The translations under genes and the position numbers were made by a program. The notes under the pieces were generated by a model. That model was not told the origin of the DNA and searched no databases. It worked only from the letters and a program-made list of their open reading frames with translations. A DNA stretch of 64,000 nucleotides, from contig NZ_VCNH01000008.1 in NCBI RefSeq assembly GCF_024355225.1, forward strand, positions 1,798,001 through 1,862,000, given 5' to 3'. The stretch comes from Roseovarius sp. M141 (GTDB taxonomy: Bacteria; Pseudomonadota; Alphaproteobacteria; Rhodobacterales; Rhodobacteraceae). Shown in pieces: positions 16,459 to 25,703 of this stretch (within the stretch, counting starts at the first letter, position 1; each line of letters starts with the position of its first letter).

Positions 16459-18581
16459 GGCCCGCCTCCGTCCACCGGGTCGCCCTGCGCGGCAGCGCCG
16501 AACAGCTCGTCCACCACATCCTGCATGTAGGTGGATATGAACTCGGCCACCTTCGGCATCGGGCTTTGGGTTCCGGCGTAGGATGCGACGGTCTTGCTGA
16601 GCAGGCTCAGCGTCTTTTCGTCCATCGCCACATCACGGCCGCCGCGTTCTTTCAGCCAGTCGGCGAAAAGCTGGCCGACGTCGGTCAGGTCGGTGGGGGC
16701 TATGGCGTTTTCGATCACATCCGCGGGATCCAGCCCGCCAATACTGATCGACGATCGCAGGCCAATCAGCACGATGCGCAGATTTGGCAGCAGCCCCACC
16801 TGAGAATAGAGCGTCGCCAGAAACTCTCGCCCCGAGGCATCCGAAAGCTCGTGCTTGTCCAGATCGTCGATCATCAGCCAAACCGTCTTGTTGCCCAGAC
16901 GGTCGCGGATCGCGGTGCCAAGGTAATTGACCAGCCGCGCGACATAGGCAGGGGTGGTGGTATCAGGTTCGCGGGGCAGACCGGCCAGAAGGTCAGGTGC
17001 AAATGACCCCAGAACCGCCTCGGTCTGGCGCAGCGCATCGACATGCAGTTCCGCCGCCTTAAAGACGATGTGGTGGTGATCGGGTGGGCGGAACAGGTTC
17101 TGGATCAACTCTATGGTAAAGCTTTTGCCGGGCTGGGTGACATCGGCCACGCTTTTGCTGACATGCACCCTCATCACCGGGCGGGTGCCTTCAAACAGTT
17201 CCTTCAGATCGCTAAACAGCGCCTTGCGGCCAAAAACCGGGCGCACCCCGTCCAGACAGCCGCGAAACGGCAGGATACCGGTGCTCTGGGAAATCGTCTC
17301 CAGCGTGCGCTTGGCCTGTAGATCCTGGGCGATAAAGCTAAGTGAGACGGCGCAGTTGATGACATTTGCGGGGGCGGTGGGGGTAGGCGTCTGGCCACCA
17401 TGGGGGTCATCGCCCAGCCCCAGATGGTGCAACCCGATCGGTGTCCCCTCGGCGCTCAGCGCCAGCCCGCCCGAAGATCCCCGAACGGTCGAGGCCGAGT
17501 GGAAGATCCGCGCCACGTTCTTCTTGCGGTAGTAGATCTGCCCCTCGGTCACCGTATGGCCCAGCGAAGAAGGATGGTGCAACACCCAGCAGCCAAGGCT
17601 CTGGCTGCTGTCGTTCAACTTGGTCAGATCGTACCAGCCGCGTTGCAGCCCCGGCGCCGTGGCCAGCCGGATCACGGCATAGTCCAGCGAGGTCTTCACA
17701 CTGTCGCGCCAGCCGTCGCGGGCAGTCTTGACGGTCCACCAATAGGGCACCGCAGCGTCCGGCTGGGTCGGGCCGTAGGGGCTGCTGGCCACGCACCACG
17801 TTTTGTCTGCGGGCGGAGAATGTGCCGACGCGTCATCGGTTTCCAGCCCGGTGGTGGGCGAATAGTCGAACCGCACCTCGATCTGGCTGGGATCGGACAG
17901 AACCGGTTGCGCCGCCATATCCTCGACGACGTGCCAGTTGGTCAGGACCGCCGACGGACCGATCAGGAACCCGGTGCCGGTGTGCTTGACGTTCTCGTTT
18001 TCATCGCGGGTGTAGATGATGCAGATACGTCGCCGGGCCAGCAGGAGGGCGGGCAGCAGATCGCCCGGATCGGTCCAGATCGTTTCGGGCGATGTCATCT
18101 TGTGAAAACCCGCCGCATGAAGCTGCGCGCGGGCGGGCTGCGCCGCAGCGGGTTGCGCTGGTGTTGGTTCAGGGCGGCGTCCCATGGACAGGCGGGACTT
18201 GTGGCCCAATGCATCTTGGGCAAGGCCCATGATCAGCGGACGCGCGGCGTCGGGGGGATGCCCGGCATACGCCTCATCGAACATGGACAGCCCTACGGCG
18301 GCGCCAAAACAGTCCAGTATCCGATCGCGGTCTGCCAGTGCCGCGAGCGCCAAGGCCAGTGCATCGCTGTCATTGGCGGGATCAAGCGTCGGCAGCGCAT
18401 GACGGACAGCCGCCCACGTCGTGACGACGGCGTGCAGAAAACCTGCGGGCGCGTCTGGTGGCGACGCTTCGGCCAGCCAGTTGTCATAGAACGCAGCGAA
18501 AGTCTGACGCGATACGGGAAGGCGCGCGGTCAGGCGTACAAGCATGCCCGTCAGCTCAACTTGTGTGGGGGCCTCCTCCAT
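16455..18581 (-). CDS. Trypsin-like serine protease fused to an NTPase-like domain
   Basis: 708 residues. Residues 1-125 form a helical domain that could be an effector-associated adaptor. A trypsin/V8-type protease follows: His217 in TNWHVV, Asp300 in SLDYAVI and Ser370 in RGSSGG make a complete triad. The C-terminal half (about 435-690) looks like a NACHT/STAND-type NTPase: a FGRKALFSDL entry segment, a GKSFTIE stretch at 485-491 that may be a shortened P-loop, and a Walker B-like VWLMIDDLD at 567-575. The usual GxxGxGK loop is not intact, so nucleotide hydrolysis is uncertain. No signal peptide, so probably cytoplasmic. It lies 7 bases after the double-protease gene and overlaps the STAND gene by 4 bases. 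Confidence 0.8.
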   Translation of the reverse strand: MEEAPTQVELTGMLVRLTARLPVSRQTFAAFYDNWLAEASPPDAPAGFLHAVVTTWAAVRHALPTLDPANDSDALALALAALADRDRILDCFGAAVGLSMFDEAYAGHPPDAARPLIMGLAQDALGHKSRLSMGRRPEPTPAQPAAAQPARAQLHAAGFHKMTSPETIWTDPGDLLPALLLARRRICIIYTRDENENVKHTGTGFLIGPSAVLTNWHVVEDMAAQPVLSDPSQIEVRFDYSPTTGLETDDASAHSPPADKTWCVASSPYGPTQPDAAVPYWWTVKTARDGWRDSVKTSLDYAVIRLATAPGLQRGWYDLTKLNDSSQSLGCWVLHHPSSLGHTVTEGQIYYRKKNVARIFHSASTVRGSSGGLALSAEGTPIGLHHLGLGDDPHGGQTPTPTAPANVINCAVSLSFIAQDLQAKRTLETISQSTGILPFRGCLDGVRPVFGRKALFSDLKELFEGTRPVMRVHVSKSVADVTQPGKSFTIELIQNLFRPPDHHHIVFKAAELHVDALRQTEAVLGSFAPDLLAGLPREPDTTTPAYVARLVNYLGTAIRDRLGNKTVWLMIDDLDKHELSDASGREFLATLYSQVGLLPNLRIVLIGLRSSISIGGLDPADVIENAIAPTDLTDVGQLFADWLKERGGRDVAMDEKTLSLLSKTVASYAGTQSPMPKVAEFISTYMQDVVDELFGAAAQGDPVDGGGP

Positions 18582-18588
18582 GGCACGC

Positions 18589-21363
18589 TTAAAACGCGTC
18601 GGTGTCGAACACGCCGTCCCCGACCGCCCGCACGGTATCTAGATCATGCGCCAGGTTCATCGTCAGCGTCGAGCCGCCAAAATGCAGCCCGCACAGCGCC
18701 ATGCCCCCGTGAAGCGAGATGATGGCAGACCCGGAATTGCCCGCGAATGTCGTGGCATCATGCGAAAACGCCCATCCAGCCGTGTCATTGGCGACCGACC
18801 CCGGGCGACTCATCATCATGCCCGGGCTGATGTATTTCACCCCGAATTCGTCCCCATACAGTTCTCCTACACGGTCCCAGAACTGGAGTGCCTGCTCGGC
18901 GTCGGTGGGCGCCTGTTGAAAGCCCGGTCGTGCGGGATAGCCGACCACCATCAGGTTTTCCAAACCCGCGTCGGTTGTTGTCGTGGTTACCCCCATCGGG
19001 GCAGGCAGATCCTGCTGCCCGTTGTTGGTTTCGACCCCGACAATGGCCATGTCCAGATTGGTCAGGACGACACGGCGGCCGATGCGGTTGCGTCCGGCGG
19101 TGATGACATGCGTAATCTCGAACCGCGTGGACTCATCGGTCGCATCGGGGTCGAAGATGATCGAGGCACGGCGGCGCAGGCTGAACGCTTGCTGACCGGG
19201 GGCGGCGGGCAGGGGATCGGCAAAGACATCCAGCACGTGGCGGTTCGTCATCACCCGCCCGTCGGCCAGCACAAAGCCTGTGCCCGCATGCACCCATCTG
19301 CCCATCGGATCGGTGACGTCGATCCGCCCGACCGCATCGACCTTTGGCCGCCATTTGTTGCGCGCGGGCATCAGATTTCCGGCCCAGGTACCGATATTGG
19401 GATTGGTCGCCAGATCGCCATCGTTGTCGGTGATGCGCAGCGCCGGACGCCCGGTCAGCCGTACCAGCGCCTCTAGGGCAAAACGCGCCTCGCCCATATC
19501 GTGCGGCATCGGGCGGTCGGGTTCGGCCACCTCAACCAATGCCCGTTCTATGCGCGACAAGGCTTCATCCTGAAGCCCGCTATCAACGCGGGTGGACCGC
19601 GCACGCGCGGTCTTCAGCACGCTTTCCGCGGTCGCCATGATGGTGTCGGTTCCCTCGGTACGGATGCGGGCAACGGCATCCTCGGTGGACAGCGCGGCGG
19701 CAGACTCGAGTCCGGCCCCGCGTGACGCGCCAAGGCGCTTCAGCGCATCCGACAAGGAGACGGGCGGCGTAGCGGGGGCCACGACCGCAGCCGGGGCCGG
19801 CAGATCACTCGGATCGCCCAGATCGATCAACTGCGCCAGACGCGGCGACGGCATCGGGCTGACCGCCGTTTCCAGCGCAGGACCTTGCGCAGGGTCGCGC
19901 CGGAGCGCGCGATCAAATGTCAGAAACTCTGCCTCTGACTGGTGGCGGGCGAAATCGGACCCGGTGCCGCGCATCTTCACTTCCGGCCCCGCCGTTTCGG
20001 TCCCGAGACTGTCGCGTCCGGGGATTTCGGCCAGCGACAGACCAAGCAGCGCCTGCGCATCGACGATGCCCGGTCCCATCTGCGAGACGTCCCAGCCGAT
20101 TGGGGTATGGCAACTGGCCTGAAGCGCTGCGTGGAAAAGATGCTGTACCACAGCATTGCCGCGCTTGAGCGCTTCGGCCCGCACCGCGTCTACGCCGAAG
20201 TGTTCCAGCCAAAGGGCCGCAATCCCCGCCGTCTGCGCCACGGCATACGAGGTGCCCTGACCGCGCGGATCGATGCGCGCCAGATCCTCGGGTGTGGGCG
20301 TCTGACCGGCCGGTCCGGCCAGCCTGCGTGCCACATGCACATTCTCGCCCGGCGCCGAAATATCGACCGCCGCACCCCGGCAGGAGCCTTTCCAGCGCTT
20401 CATATTGTTGTCGACCGCCGCCACCGCGATGATGTTTCGATCCCAGCCCGGATAAGTAACGACGCGCACGCAATTGCCCGCCGCCGCCAGCACGATCATG
20501 TTGGCGCGCACCGCCCGGACGACCGCACGGCGCAGAGCAGAGGTGGAAAACGGCCCGCCAAGGCTCATCGTTACCACATGGCACCCGGTGAGGCGGGCGT
20601 GATCTATGGCGCGGGCCACGGCCGTGCCGCCGCCCAGAACCACGCGGTCGACACACCGCACCGGCACGAGGGTCGCCCCCGGCGCGGTCCCGCTGATGAC
20701 ATGGCCCGGACGGCTGATGACTACGCTTGAGGTTGCCGTGCCATGCCCGGGTGAGCCCATCGACGTCAGCAGCGGATCGGTTGGATCGGGCGTGCCGGCA
20801 ATCATGTCAAACCCGCTGGCCTTATCCAGACCTTCGGATAGCTCATCATGTGCGGCCACACCGGTATCAGGCTGGCCTACGCGAATGCCCTGACCCGTGA
20901 CGCCGAACTGCGCCCAAGCCGCATCTACCTTCATCAGTTTGATCGCCCAGTTCGCCTCGGCAGGCGACGGCGCATCCGAGGAACAGAAAGCGTCGACTAT
21001 GGCGCCAACGCCTTCGACCCCGGGGGCTGTCGTTTCGTTATCGACGAAAGAGGGATCTATATCGGGCGTGCAGGAGACAAGCGCCATGGCGTCGACCAAT
21101 TGATCGGCCATCGTGAACAGATAATCAGAGGATTGTTCCCTGATGACACCGGGAAACTGAAGGATCAGCAAAGCGGGGTCTTCATCCGAATACGCAAACA
21201 GATCGAAACCCTCGCCGCCCAAAAGCGTAATCAGGCGCTGGCGCTCTGCGTCAATCTTCGGGATACCGGGATATTCCAGCGTAAAACGCAGTATTTCGCT
21301 TGGCAATGCTTCGCTGGCAGTGTGCGTGCCAACCTGCGCGGCGGCTTTGAGAAGTTCCAACAC
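18589..21363 (-). CDS. Double protease: subtilisin (S8) domain plus trypsin/V8-like (S1) domain
   Basis: 924 residues from the GTG at 21363, which has GGAG 9 bases upstream; a TTG at 21420 would add 19 residues but has no comparable site. Residues about 155-395 are an S8 protease with Asp166 (QPDTGV), His207 (PGHGTA), oxyanion Asn297 (AAAGN) and Ser372 (GTSYA). After a 280-residue mostly helical spacer, residues about 685-900 form a trypsin-like protease with His709 (TNRHV), Asp771 (NLDMAIV) and Ser877 (GNSGS). Both triads are complete. No signal peptide is present, which is unusual for subtilases and points to an intracellular role. It is the first gene of the three-gene protease/NTPase operon. 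A cascade in which one domain activates the other is a reasonable guess only. Confidence 0.88.
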   Translation of the reverse strand: MLELLKAAAQVGTHTASEALPSEILRFTLEYPGIPKIDAERQRLITLLGGEGFDLFAYSDEDPALLILQFPGVIREQSSDYLFTMADQLVDAMALVSCTPDIDPSFVDNETTAPGVEGVGAIVDAFCSSDAPSPAEANWAIKLMKVDAAWAQFGVTGQGIRVGQPDTGVAAHDELSEGLDKASGFDMIAGTPDPTDPLLTSMGSPGHGTATSSVVISRPGHVISGTAPGATLVPVRCVDRVVLGGGTAVARAIDHARLTGCHVVTMSLGGPFSTSALRRAVVRAVRANMIVLAAAGNCVRVVTYPGWDRNIIAVAAVDNNMKRWKGSCRGAAVDISAPGENVHVARRLAGPAGQTPTPEDLARIDPRGQGTSYAVAQTAGIAALWLEHFGVDAVRAEALKRGNAVVQHLFHAALQASCHTPIGWDVSQMGPGIVDAQALLGLSLAEIPGRDSLGTETAGPEVKMRGTGSDFARHQSEAEFLTFDRALRRDPAQGPALETAVSPMPSPRLAQLIDLGDPSDLPAPAAVVAPATPPVSLSDALKRLGASRGAGLESAAALSTEDAVARIRTEGTDTIMATAESVLKTARARSTRVDSGLQDEALSRIERALVEVAEPDRPMPHDMGEARFALEALVRLTGRPALRITDNDGDLATNPNIGTWAGNLMPARNKWRPKVDAVGRIDVTDPMGRWVHAGTGFVLADGRVMTNRHVLDVFADPLPAAPGQQAFSLRRRASIIFDPDATDESTRFEITHVITAGRNRIGRRVVLTNLDMAIVGVETNNGQQDLPAPMGVTTTTTDAGLENLMVVGYPARPGFQQAPTDAEQALQFWDRVGELYGDEFGVKYISPGMMMSRPGSVANDTAGWAFSHDATTFAGNSGSAIISLHGGMALCGLHFGGSTLTMNLAHDLDTVRAVGDGVFDTDAF

Positions 21364-21755
21364 AATCGACCACTCCAGAAATTTGAAATATTGAAGAAAG
21401 GTACTAAAAAGGGAACGCAAATACTAAAAGATGAGAAAAGCGTAGCATAATTTGTGCATTCGGCAAACCCGGCGCAGTTTGAAAACTTATCTCAGTCTGA
21501 AACGGCTATCCCGGCCTGCTATCGACCAAATTTGAAGCCAGAGCCTGAAGTGTTTCAAAGAAGCGCTGGGCGGCGCAAAACCAAAGGTGGGTCGCACTGC
21601 AATTGGGTCCGGCGCACTCGTTCCTCTGTGATGGATGTTTGCGGCCAGCTTTGCCAGCGACCTTAGCATCGTGCAACGGGTGACGGCTGAGAATTAGCCG
21701 GATTCGCGTTATTGGTGTAAGCTGGGGGTGGCCGCATTGGCCGTCAGAGGCTGAT
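21364..21755. other. Divergent intergenic region between protease operon and CARDB gene
   Basis: About 390 bases. The first 90 (21364-21450) are AT-rich, overlap a possible TTG-extended start of the double protease and probably hold its promoter. The remainder is of average composition and shows no gene I can support; an open frame on the minus strand across 21506-22102 lies antisense to the CARDB gene and is a shadow. Confidence 0.5.
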
Positions 21756-24083
21756 GTGGGATCCCGATCTGCAAATCGTAACATGGCCACAAGGCGCAAT
21801 CCGATGCCCGTCGACCGACTTAACATCCGCCAGTTTCTACCTGATCGTCGTGCGGTCCGGTGCGCGATCTGCGTCGGGTTGTTCATCTTATGGTTCCCCG
21901 TCTTCGGGCTGGCGCAGACATTGACCGTCGAGATGGCGCGCGGCCCGCTGGAAGACGGGCGGCTGCGCGAGGCGATCATGCTCTCGACTGACTGGATGCG
22001 GGCGGGCGAGCGCACCGGGCTCGACATTCGCGGCGTCACCCTTCGCCACGCAAACCAGCCAGAAACCACGCGAAAAACACAGCAGAATCTCAAAAAGGCC
22101 AAATCTCTTCTCAGTGAAAGAGGGGGCGCATCCGGGAGAATTCAGCTCATTGTGTTTTTTGACCCGCAGCGGACAGCAAGGCTGGCCCAGTTGGTGGCGG
22201 CGAACCTGCGGACGCTGGGGCTACAGCCGCGTCTGGTACCCCTACCCGAGGGTGCCCGCGCAAAGATGCAGCAGGTCATGCGGTCGCGCGCCGATATCTC
22301 TGATGCGGAGCCGGGATTCATCGTGCTTACATGGAACTCTGCCGAGATCCTCAAGCCTAATCCGCGCGGCCCCGAAATTGATCTGCCGGAGCGCCTGAAG
22401 CCCGATGATGCGGCTCCGGAACGGTTTCCGGATCTGGTCGTTTCGCAATTCCACGTGGATTACGATCCCGGCGCCAGAGTTCTGACGGTGACGGCGTTGG
22501 TGGAAAATATCGGGCGGGGCGCGGTCTCGGCGCGCTTTGCCGTGTCCTTTCCAGACAGCACCGGCGTGATCGCAGACCAGCTGGGGCGTCACATCGCGGG
22601 ACCATTGGCGCCCGGGGCACAGCAATGGGTGGAAACCCGGTTTCGCGTTGACGATTCGATTCTGGAGGGGCGGACAGTGCGATTGCGCGCGGTTGCGGAT
22701 GCCGGATCAACCATCCGGGAGTCCAATGAGCGCAACAATTACAGCATCGAACGAAGTGTGTTTCTGGAACGGTTGGCGCCGCCCATGCCCGATTTCGTCA
22801 TCGTGGCGCTTGACCCCGCCTATGACCGTCTGACGCGGCGCCTGTCTGTTCAGGTTTTCGTGCGCAATGTGGGCAAGTCACCATCCCGACCGTCGAAAGT
22901 ACGGATTGCGGAGACGCAAAAACATTTCGGATTTCCCGAAATCGCAATGCCCGCAATCGCGCCGGGCGGTAGCGCGGTCGGCGTGGCCGAGGTCATTGTA
23001 CCCGAAACCGCATTGGGCGAAGTTGCGATGCTGGTGGCTATGGCAAATGCGGACAGAAAACTGCGCGAAACTAGCTTCGACAACAACAGCTTTGGGCCGG
23101 TCCGCGTGGCGCTGAATGCGCCACCCGCGCCGCAGCGGCCGGATCTGCTGCTAAGCGGTTTGTTTGCCGAACATGACGCGGTGCAAGGCCATGTCAAGCT
23201 GCGGGTAGAGGTGATGAACGGCGGGCCGGTTCCCTCGGTGGCGACGCGCGTGCGGTTTACCGAGCTGCGCAACCAGATGCCCGATGTCGACATGACGTTG
23301 CAGGCATTGGCGCCCGGGCAGCGGGCTATCGTGTCTGCCGAGACGCCGCTGGCGCCGTCGCCCGAAGCCCGCGAGATGACGTTCGTGGCAAGGGGCGATG
23401 TCGATGGATATGTCGACGAGAGCCGCGAAGACAACAACGAAAGCCGCGTCGGACCGCTGCGCATTCCGGCGACTTCTTCTCTGTTGCCGGACCTTGAGGT
23501 TACCGCGCTTGCGGCAGGACAGGCCCGGATGGGCGCACCGCTGGCGGTAACGGCGCAGATCGTGAACGCGGGCGATTTCGGCAGCGCGGCAACCGAGGTT
23601 GTGTTGACCGTCGCCGGGACAGATCCGGTCGTGGCGCCGCTGCCGACCCTGCGCCCCGGTGAAATGTACAAACTGCGGCTCGAATTGCCCGTTCAGGCCG
23701 CGCTGTTTGGCAATACGGTTGAGGTTTCTCTGGAAGCCGACCCAGAGCGGCGGATCGGTGAATATACGGTTCAGAACAACCTGCGCCGAATGAACGTGGC
23801 GCTGCGTGTGCCGATTTTGCCTTGGGCTGGGCTGGCTGGGGCCGGGCTTGTGGCGTTGCTTGTGATCGGTCGCGTGATACTGCGTGGTGGCCCGCCTGAG
23901 CCGCAAGCAAAGATCCTTGCGCATCTTGTCCGTCTGCAACCCAGCGCCCATGCCGGACACCAACGCGCAGATCCCGAGCCGGGCAGTTCCGGGGTCGAGT
24001 TTGAAGTCTCGCTGCGCCCGATACGCGGGTCCAGAAGCGTGACGGTGACGCGCCTTGCAGACACGGGGGAACCAGAAACATGA
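21756..24083 (+). CDS. Membrane-anchored protein with four CARDB-like modules
   Basis: 775 residues from a GTG preceded by AGAGG; an ATG at 21804 is the other candidate. A long N-terminal signal sequence has its hydrophobic core at CVGLFILWFPVFGLA, with probable cleavage near AQ. After a region of about 170 residues come four CARDB-type beta-sandwich modules starting near 225, 344, 461 and 578. Each opens with PDLxV or a variant, and the first three close with an ESNERNN / ETSFDNN / ESREDNN turn, typical of the family. A single membrane helix (about 687-709, LAGAGLVALLVIG) leaves a cytoplasmic tail of about 65 residues. So the modules face the periplasm. It overlaps the next gene by 4 bases. 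CARDB modules often bind surface polymers or other proteins; a sensor or adhesin role here is inference. Confidence 0.8.
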   Translation: MGSRSANRNMATRRNPMPVDRLNIRQFLPDRRAVRCAICVGLFILWFPVFGLAQTLTVEMARGPLEDGRLREAIMLSTDWMRAGERTGLDIRGVTLRHANQPETTRKTQQNLKKAKSLLSERGGASGRIQLIVFFDPQRTARLAQLVAANLRTLGLQPRLVPLPEGARAKMQQVMRSRADISDAEPGFIVLTWNSAEILKPNPRGPEIDLPERLKPDDAAPERFPDLVVSQFHVDYDPGARVLTVTALVENIGRGAVSARFAVSFPDSTGVIADQLGRHIAGPLAPGAQQWVETRFRVDDSILEGRTVRLRAVADAGSTIRESNERNNYSIERSVFLERLAPPMPDFVIVALDPAYDRLTRRLSVQVFVRNVGKSPSRPSKVRIAETQKHFGFPEIAMPAIAPGGSAVGVAEVIVPETALGEVAMLVAMANADRKLRETSFDNNSFGPVRVALNAPPAPQRPDLLLSGLFAEHDAVQGHVKLRVEVMNGGPVPSVATRVRFTELRNQMPDVDMTLQALAPGQRAIVSAETPLAPSPEAREMTFVARGDVDGYVDESREDNNESRVGPLRIPATSSLLPDLEVTALAAGQARMGAPLAVTAQIVNAGDFGSAATEVVLTVAGTDPVVAPLPTLRPGEMYKLRLELPVQAALFGNTVEVSLEADPERRIGEYTVQNNLRRMNVALRVPILPWAGLAGAGLVALLVIGRVILRGGPPEPQAKILAHLVRLQPSAHAGHQRADPEPGSSGVEFEVSLRPIRGSRSVTVTRLADTGEPET

Positions 24084-24694
24084 CCGAGACCATGACACCC
24101 ATTCCGGCCACGGCAGAGACGCAGACCCTGGCCAAATTCTACGCCGCCGATAGTGCGGGGTTTTCCGCGCTCGAACCCGACCCTGCGTTGAAAAAGGCGC
24201 TCGAGGAGGACGCGGGCCGCATGGGATCGGGGTTGATCGAGGCGCTGACCTTCGCAGCCGCGCTGGCGGTCCTTTACGAGGCGCTGGACGTGGCGCTGTT
24301 GGACATCCTGAAATCGGGCTGGCAGACCATGGCCGAGTTGCAGGCCTATCGTGACCCGCAAAAACACCCGCCCGAAGAAAAGAGCTGGGTCAAGCTGGGA
24401 CGGCACAAGATCACGTCGGCCCACGAACCCAAGGTCGAGGTATTTTTCAACGGCAAACGTCTGGGCCAGCTGGACTTTGACGCCAAGCTGACCCTGAACG
24501 TAACCGACGCCAGGCTACAGGTGCAGGGGGGGCGTATCTGGGTGGTGACGGGCCCCGTATTTGAAGGCGAAGCATCCCTGTCTTACAAGGGGTTTGCACT
24601 GCTGAAGAAAAAGGCCGAGCGGTTCACATTCCCCAGCGGCGTCACTTTCGAAGACGGCGTCCCAATCATCCCTATGCCGGTCTCGGTGAGCTGA
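24080..24694 (+). CDS. Uncharacterised partner of the CARDB membrane protein (204 aa)
   Basis: Starts inside the stop of the CARDB gene (ATGA overlap), so it is almost certainly co-translated. Residues 1-100 are mainly helical, with an Ala/Leu-rich stretch near 50-75 (LTFAAALAVLYEAL, then DVALLDILKSGW) that could be amphipathic or membrane-associated. Residues 105-204 are predicted beta-rich (KVEVFFNGKRLGQL, LTLNVTDARLQV, GRIWVVTGPVF). No signal peptide or catalytic motif. I do not recognise the family. The coupling suggests that it contacts the cytoplasmic tail of the CARDB protein (inference). Confidence 0.7.
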   Translation: MTETMTPIPATAETQTLAKFYAADSAGFSALEPDPALKKALEEDAGRMGSGLIEALTFAAALAVLYEALDVALLDILKSGWQTMAELQAYRDPQKHPPEEKSWVKLGRHKITSAHEPKVEVFFNGKRLGQLDFDAKLTLNVTDARLQVQGGRIWVVTGPVFEGEASLSYKGFALLKKKAERFTFPSGVTFEDGVPIIPMPVSVS

Positions 24695-24791
24695 GTGGGC
24701 CTGATGACGCGAAGCCGGTAGCGCCACCCCGGCACCTATGCCACGAACGTAAGGCATTGGCATGTGTCGGCCTTTGGCTGCACGGCGCAGT

Positions 24792-25703
24792 TCAGATCCG
24801 ATCAACGACAAAGTCCGGGACGATCGCAGAGCGCCTGATGGCGTCTGCCACATCCAGACCCGCCAGCGATCCGTGCGCGGTGACGAGGGCGGTCGCGAAA
24901 CCAGCCTGATTGCCACCCAGAACATCGGTGTGCAGGGTGTCGCCGACCATGAGCACGCGCCCGGCGGCGGGAGGGTGGTGGAACCGCGACAGGGCGAGAT
25001 CGAATATGTCGGGAAAGGGTTTGCCAAGGAAAATCGGCTTGATCCCTGTCGCGTCGGCGAGGCGGTGCGCAAACCAGCCCGGCTCTTGCGACAATCCGGT
25101 TTCACGCGGCGCAACCAGATCAGGGTTGCCGACAAATACAGGTCGAGGTCGGCGGCGCACGGACGCCTCAAGAAGAGTTTGGCGCGCCTCGGACCAGCCA
25201 TCCGAGCCGATCAGTAAAAAGCCCTCGCAAAGATCGTAATCCCCCGGATCGTCCGTCAGGGTGACGGTGTCGAGCGCCGCGATCTCGCCGGGGTCGGTGT
25301 GCGGGTTCAGCATGACACCCCAACGGCGCCGGGGTTCGCGTTTCAGCCGATGCAAAAGGGCCTCGCGGCTGGTCACGACTTCGCCGGGGCTGAAGTCGAA
25401 ACCAAGCGTGGCATAGCGGGCCATCATCCGGCTTTTGGGATAGGCGGCAGAATTCGAGACGACGGCGACAGCCTTGCCTGAGCGGCGAAGTGCGGTGATG
25501 GTTTCGGCGGCGCCGGGAATGGCGGTTTCGCCGACGTTCAGCACGCCGTAGGCGTCAAACAGGATCAGATCGAAGGGCGCGACGATATCCGCGAAATCGG
25601 CGGCGAGCGCCCGCCCACCACCAGTCCCCGCAGGCAGGCGATGGTGCAGCGCCAGATACGCCTCGAACGCCTCGGCGGGGTCGACTCCGTCTATCCATTT
25701 CAC
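24792..25703 (-). CDS. HAD-superfamily class IIA phosphatase in the phn operon
   Basis: 303 residues. HAD motif I is FDAYGVLN (nucleophile Asp in DAYG), motif II is VVSNSA, and the C-terminal motif VLMVGDTLHTDVLGGNQAG supplies the acidic metal ligands. The layout, with a large cap between motifs II and III, is that of the NagD/4-nitrophenylphosphatase-like class IIA. It overlaps the second phnE permease gene by 4 bases and is the last gene of the phnD-C-E-E operon. The position suggests that it removes phosphate from, or otherwise processes, the compound imported by the transporter; the real substrate cannot be read from sequence. Confidence 0.85.
   Translation of the reverse strand: MKWIDGVDPAEAFEAYLALHHRLPAGTGGGRALAADFADIVAPFDLILFDAYGVLNVGETAIPGAAETITALRRSGKAVAVVSNSAAYPKSRMMARYATLGFDFSPGEVVTSREALLHRLKREPRRRWGVMLNPHTDPGEIAALDTVTLTDDPGDYDLCEGFLLIGSDGWSEARQTLLEASVRRRPRPVFVGNPDLVAPRETGLSQEPGWFAHRLADATGIKPIFLGKPFPDIFDLALSRFHHPPAAGRVLMVGDTLHTDVLGGNQAGFATALVTAHGSLAGLDVADAIRRSAIVPDFVVDRI

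Noticed and set aside
21363-21420. TTG-extended start of the double protease
   Set aside because: The GTG at 21363 has GGAG at a good distance, the TTG has none.
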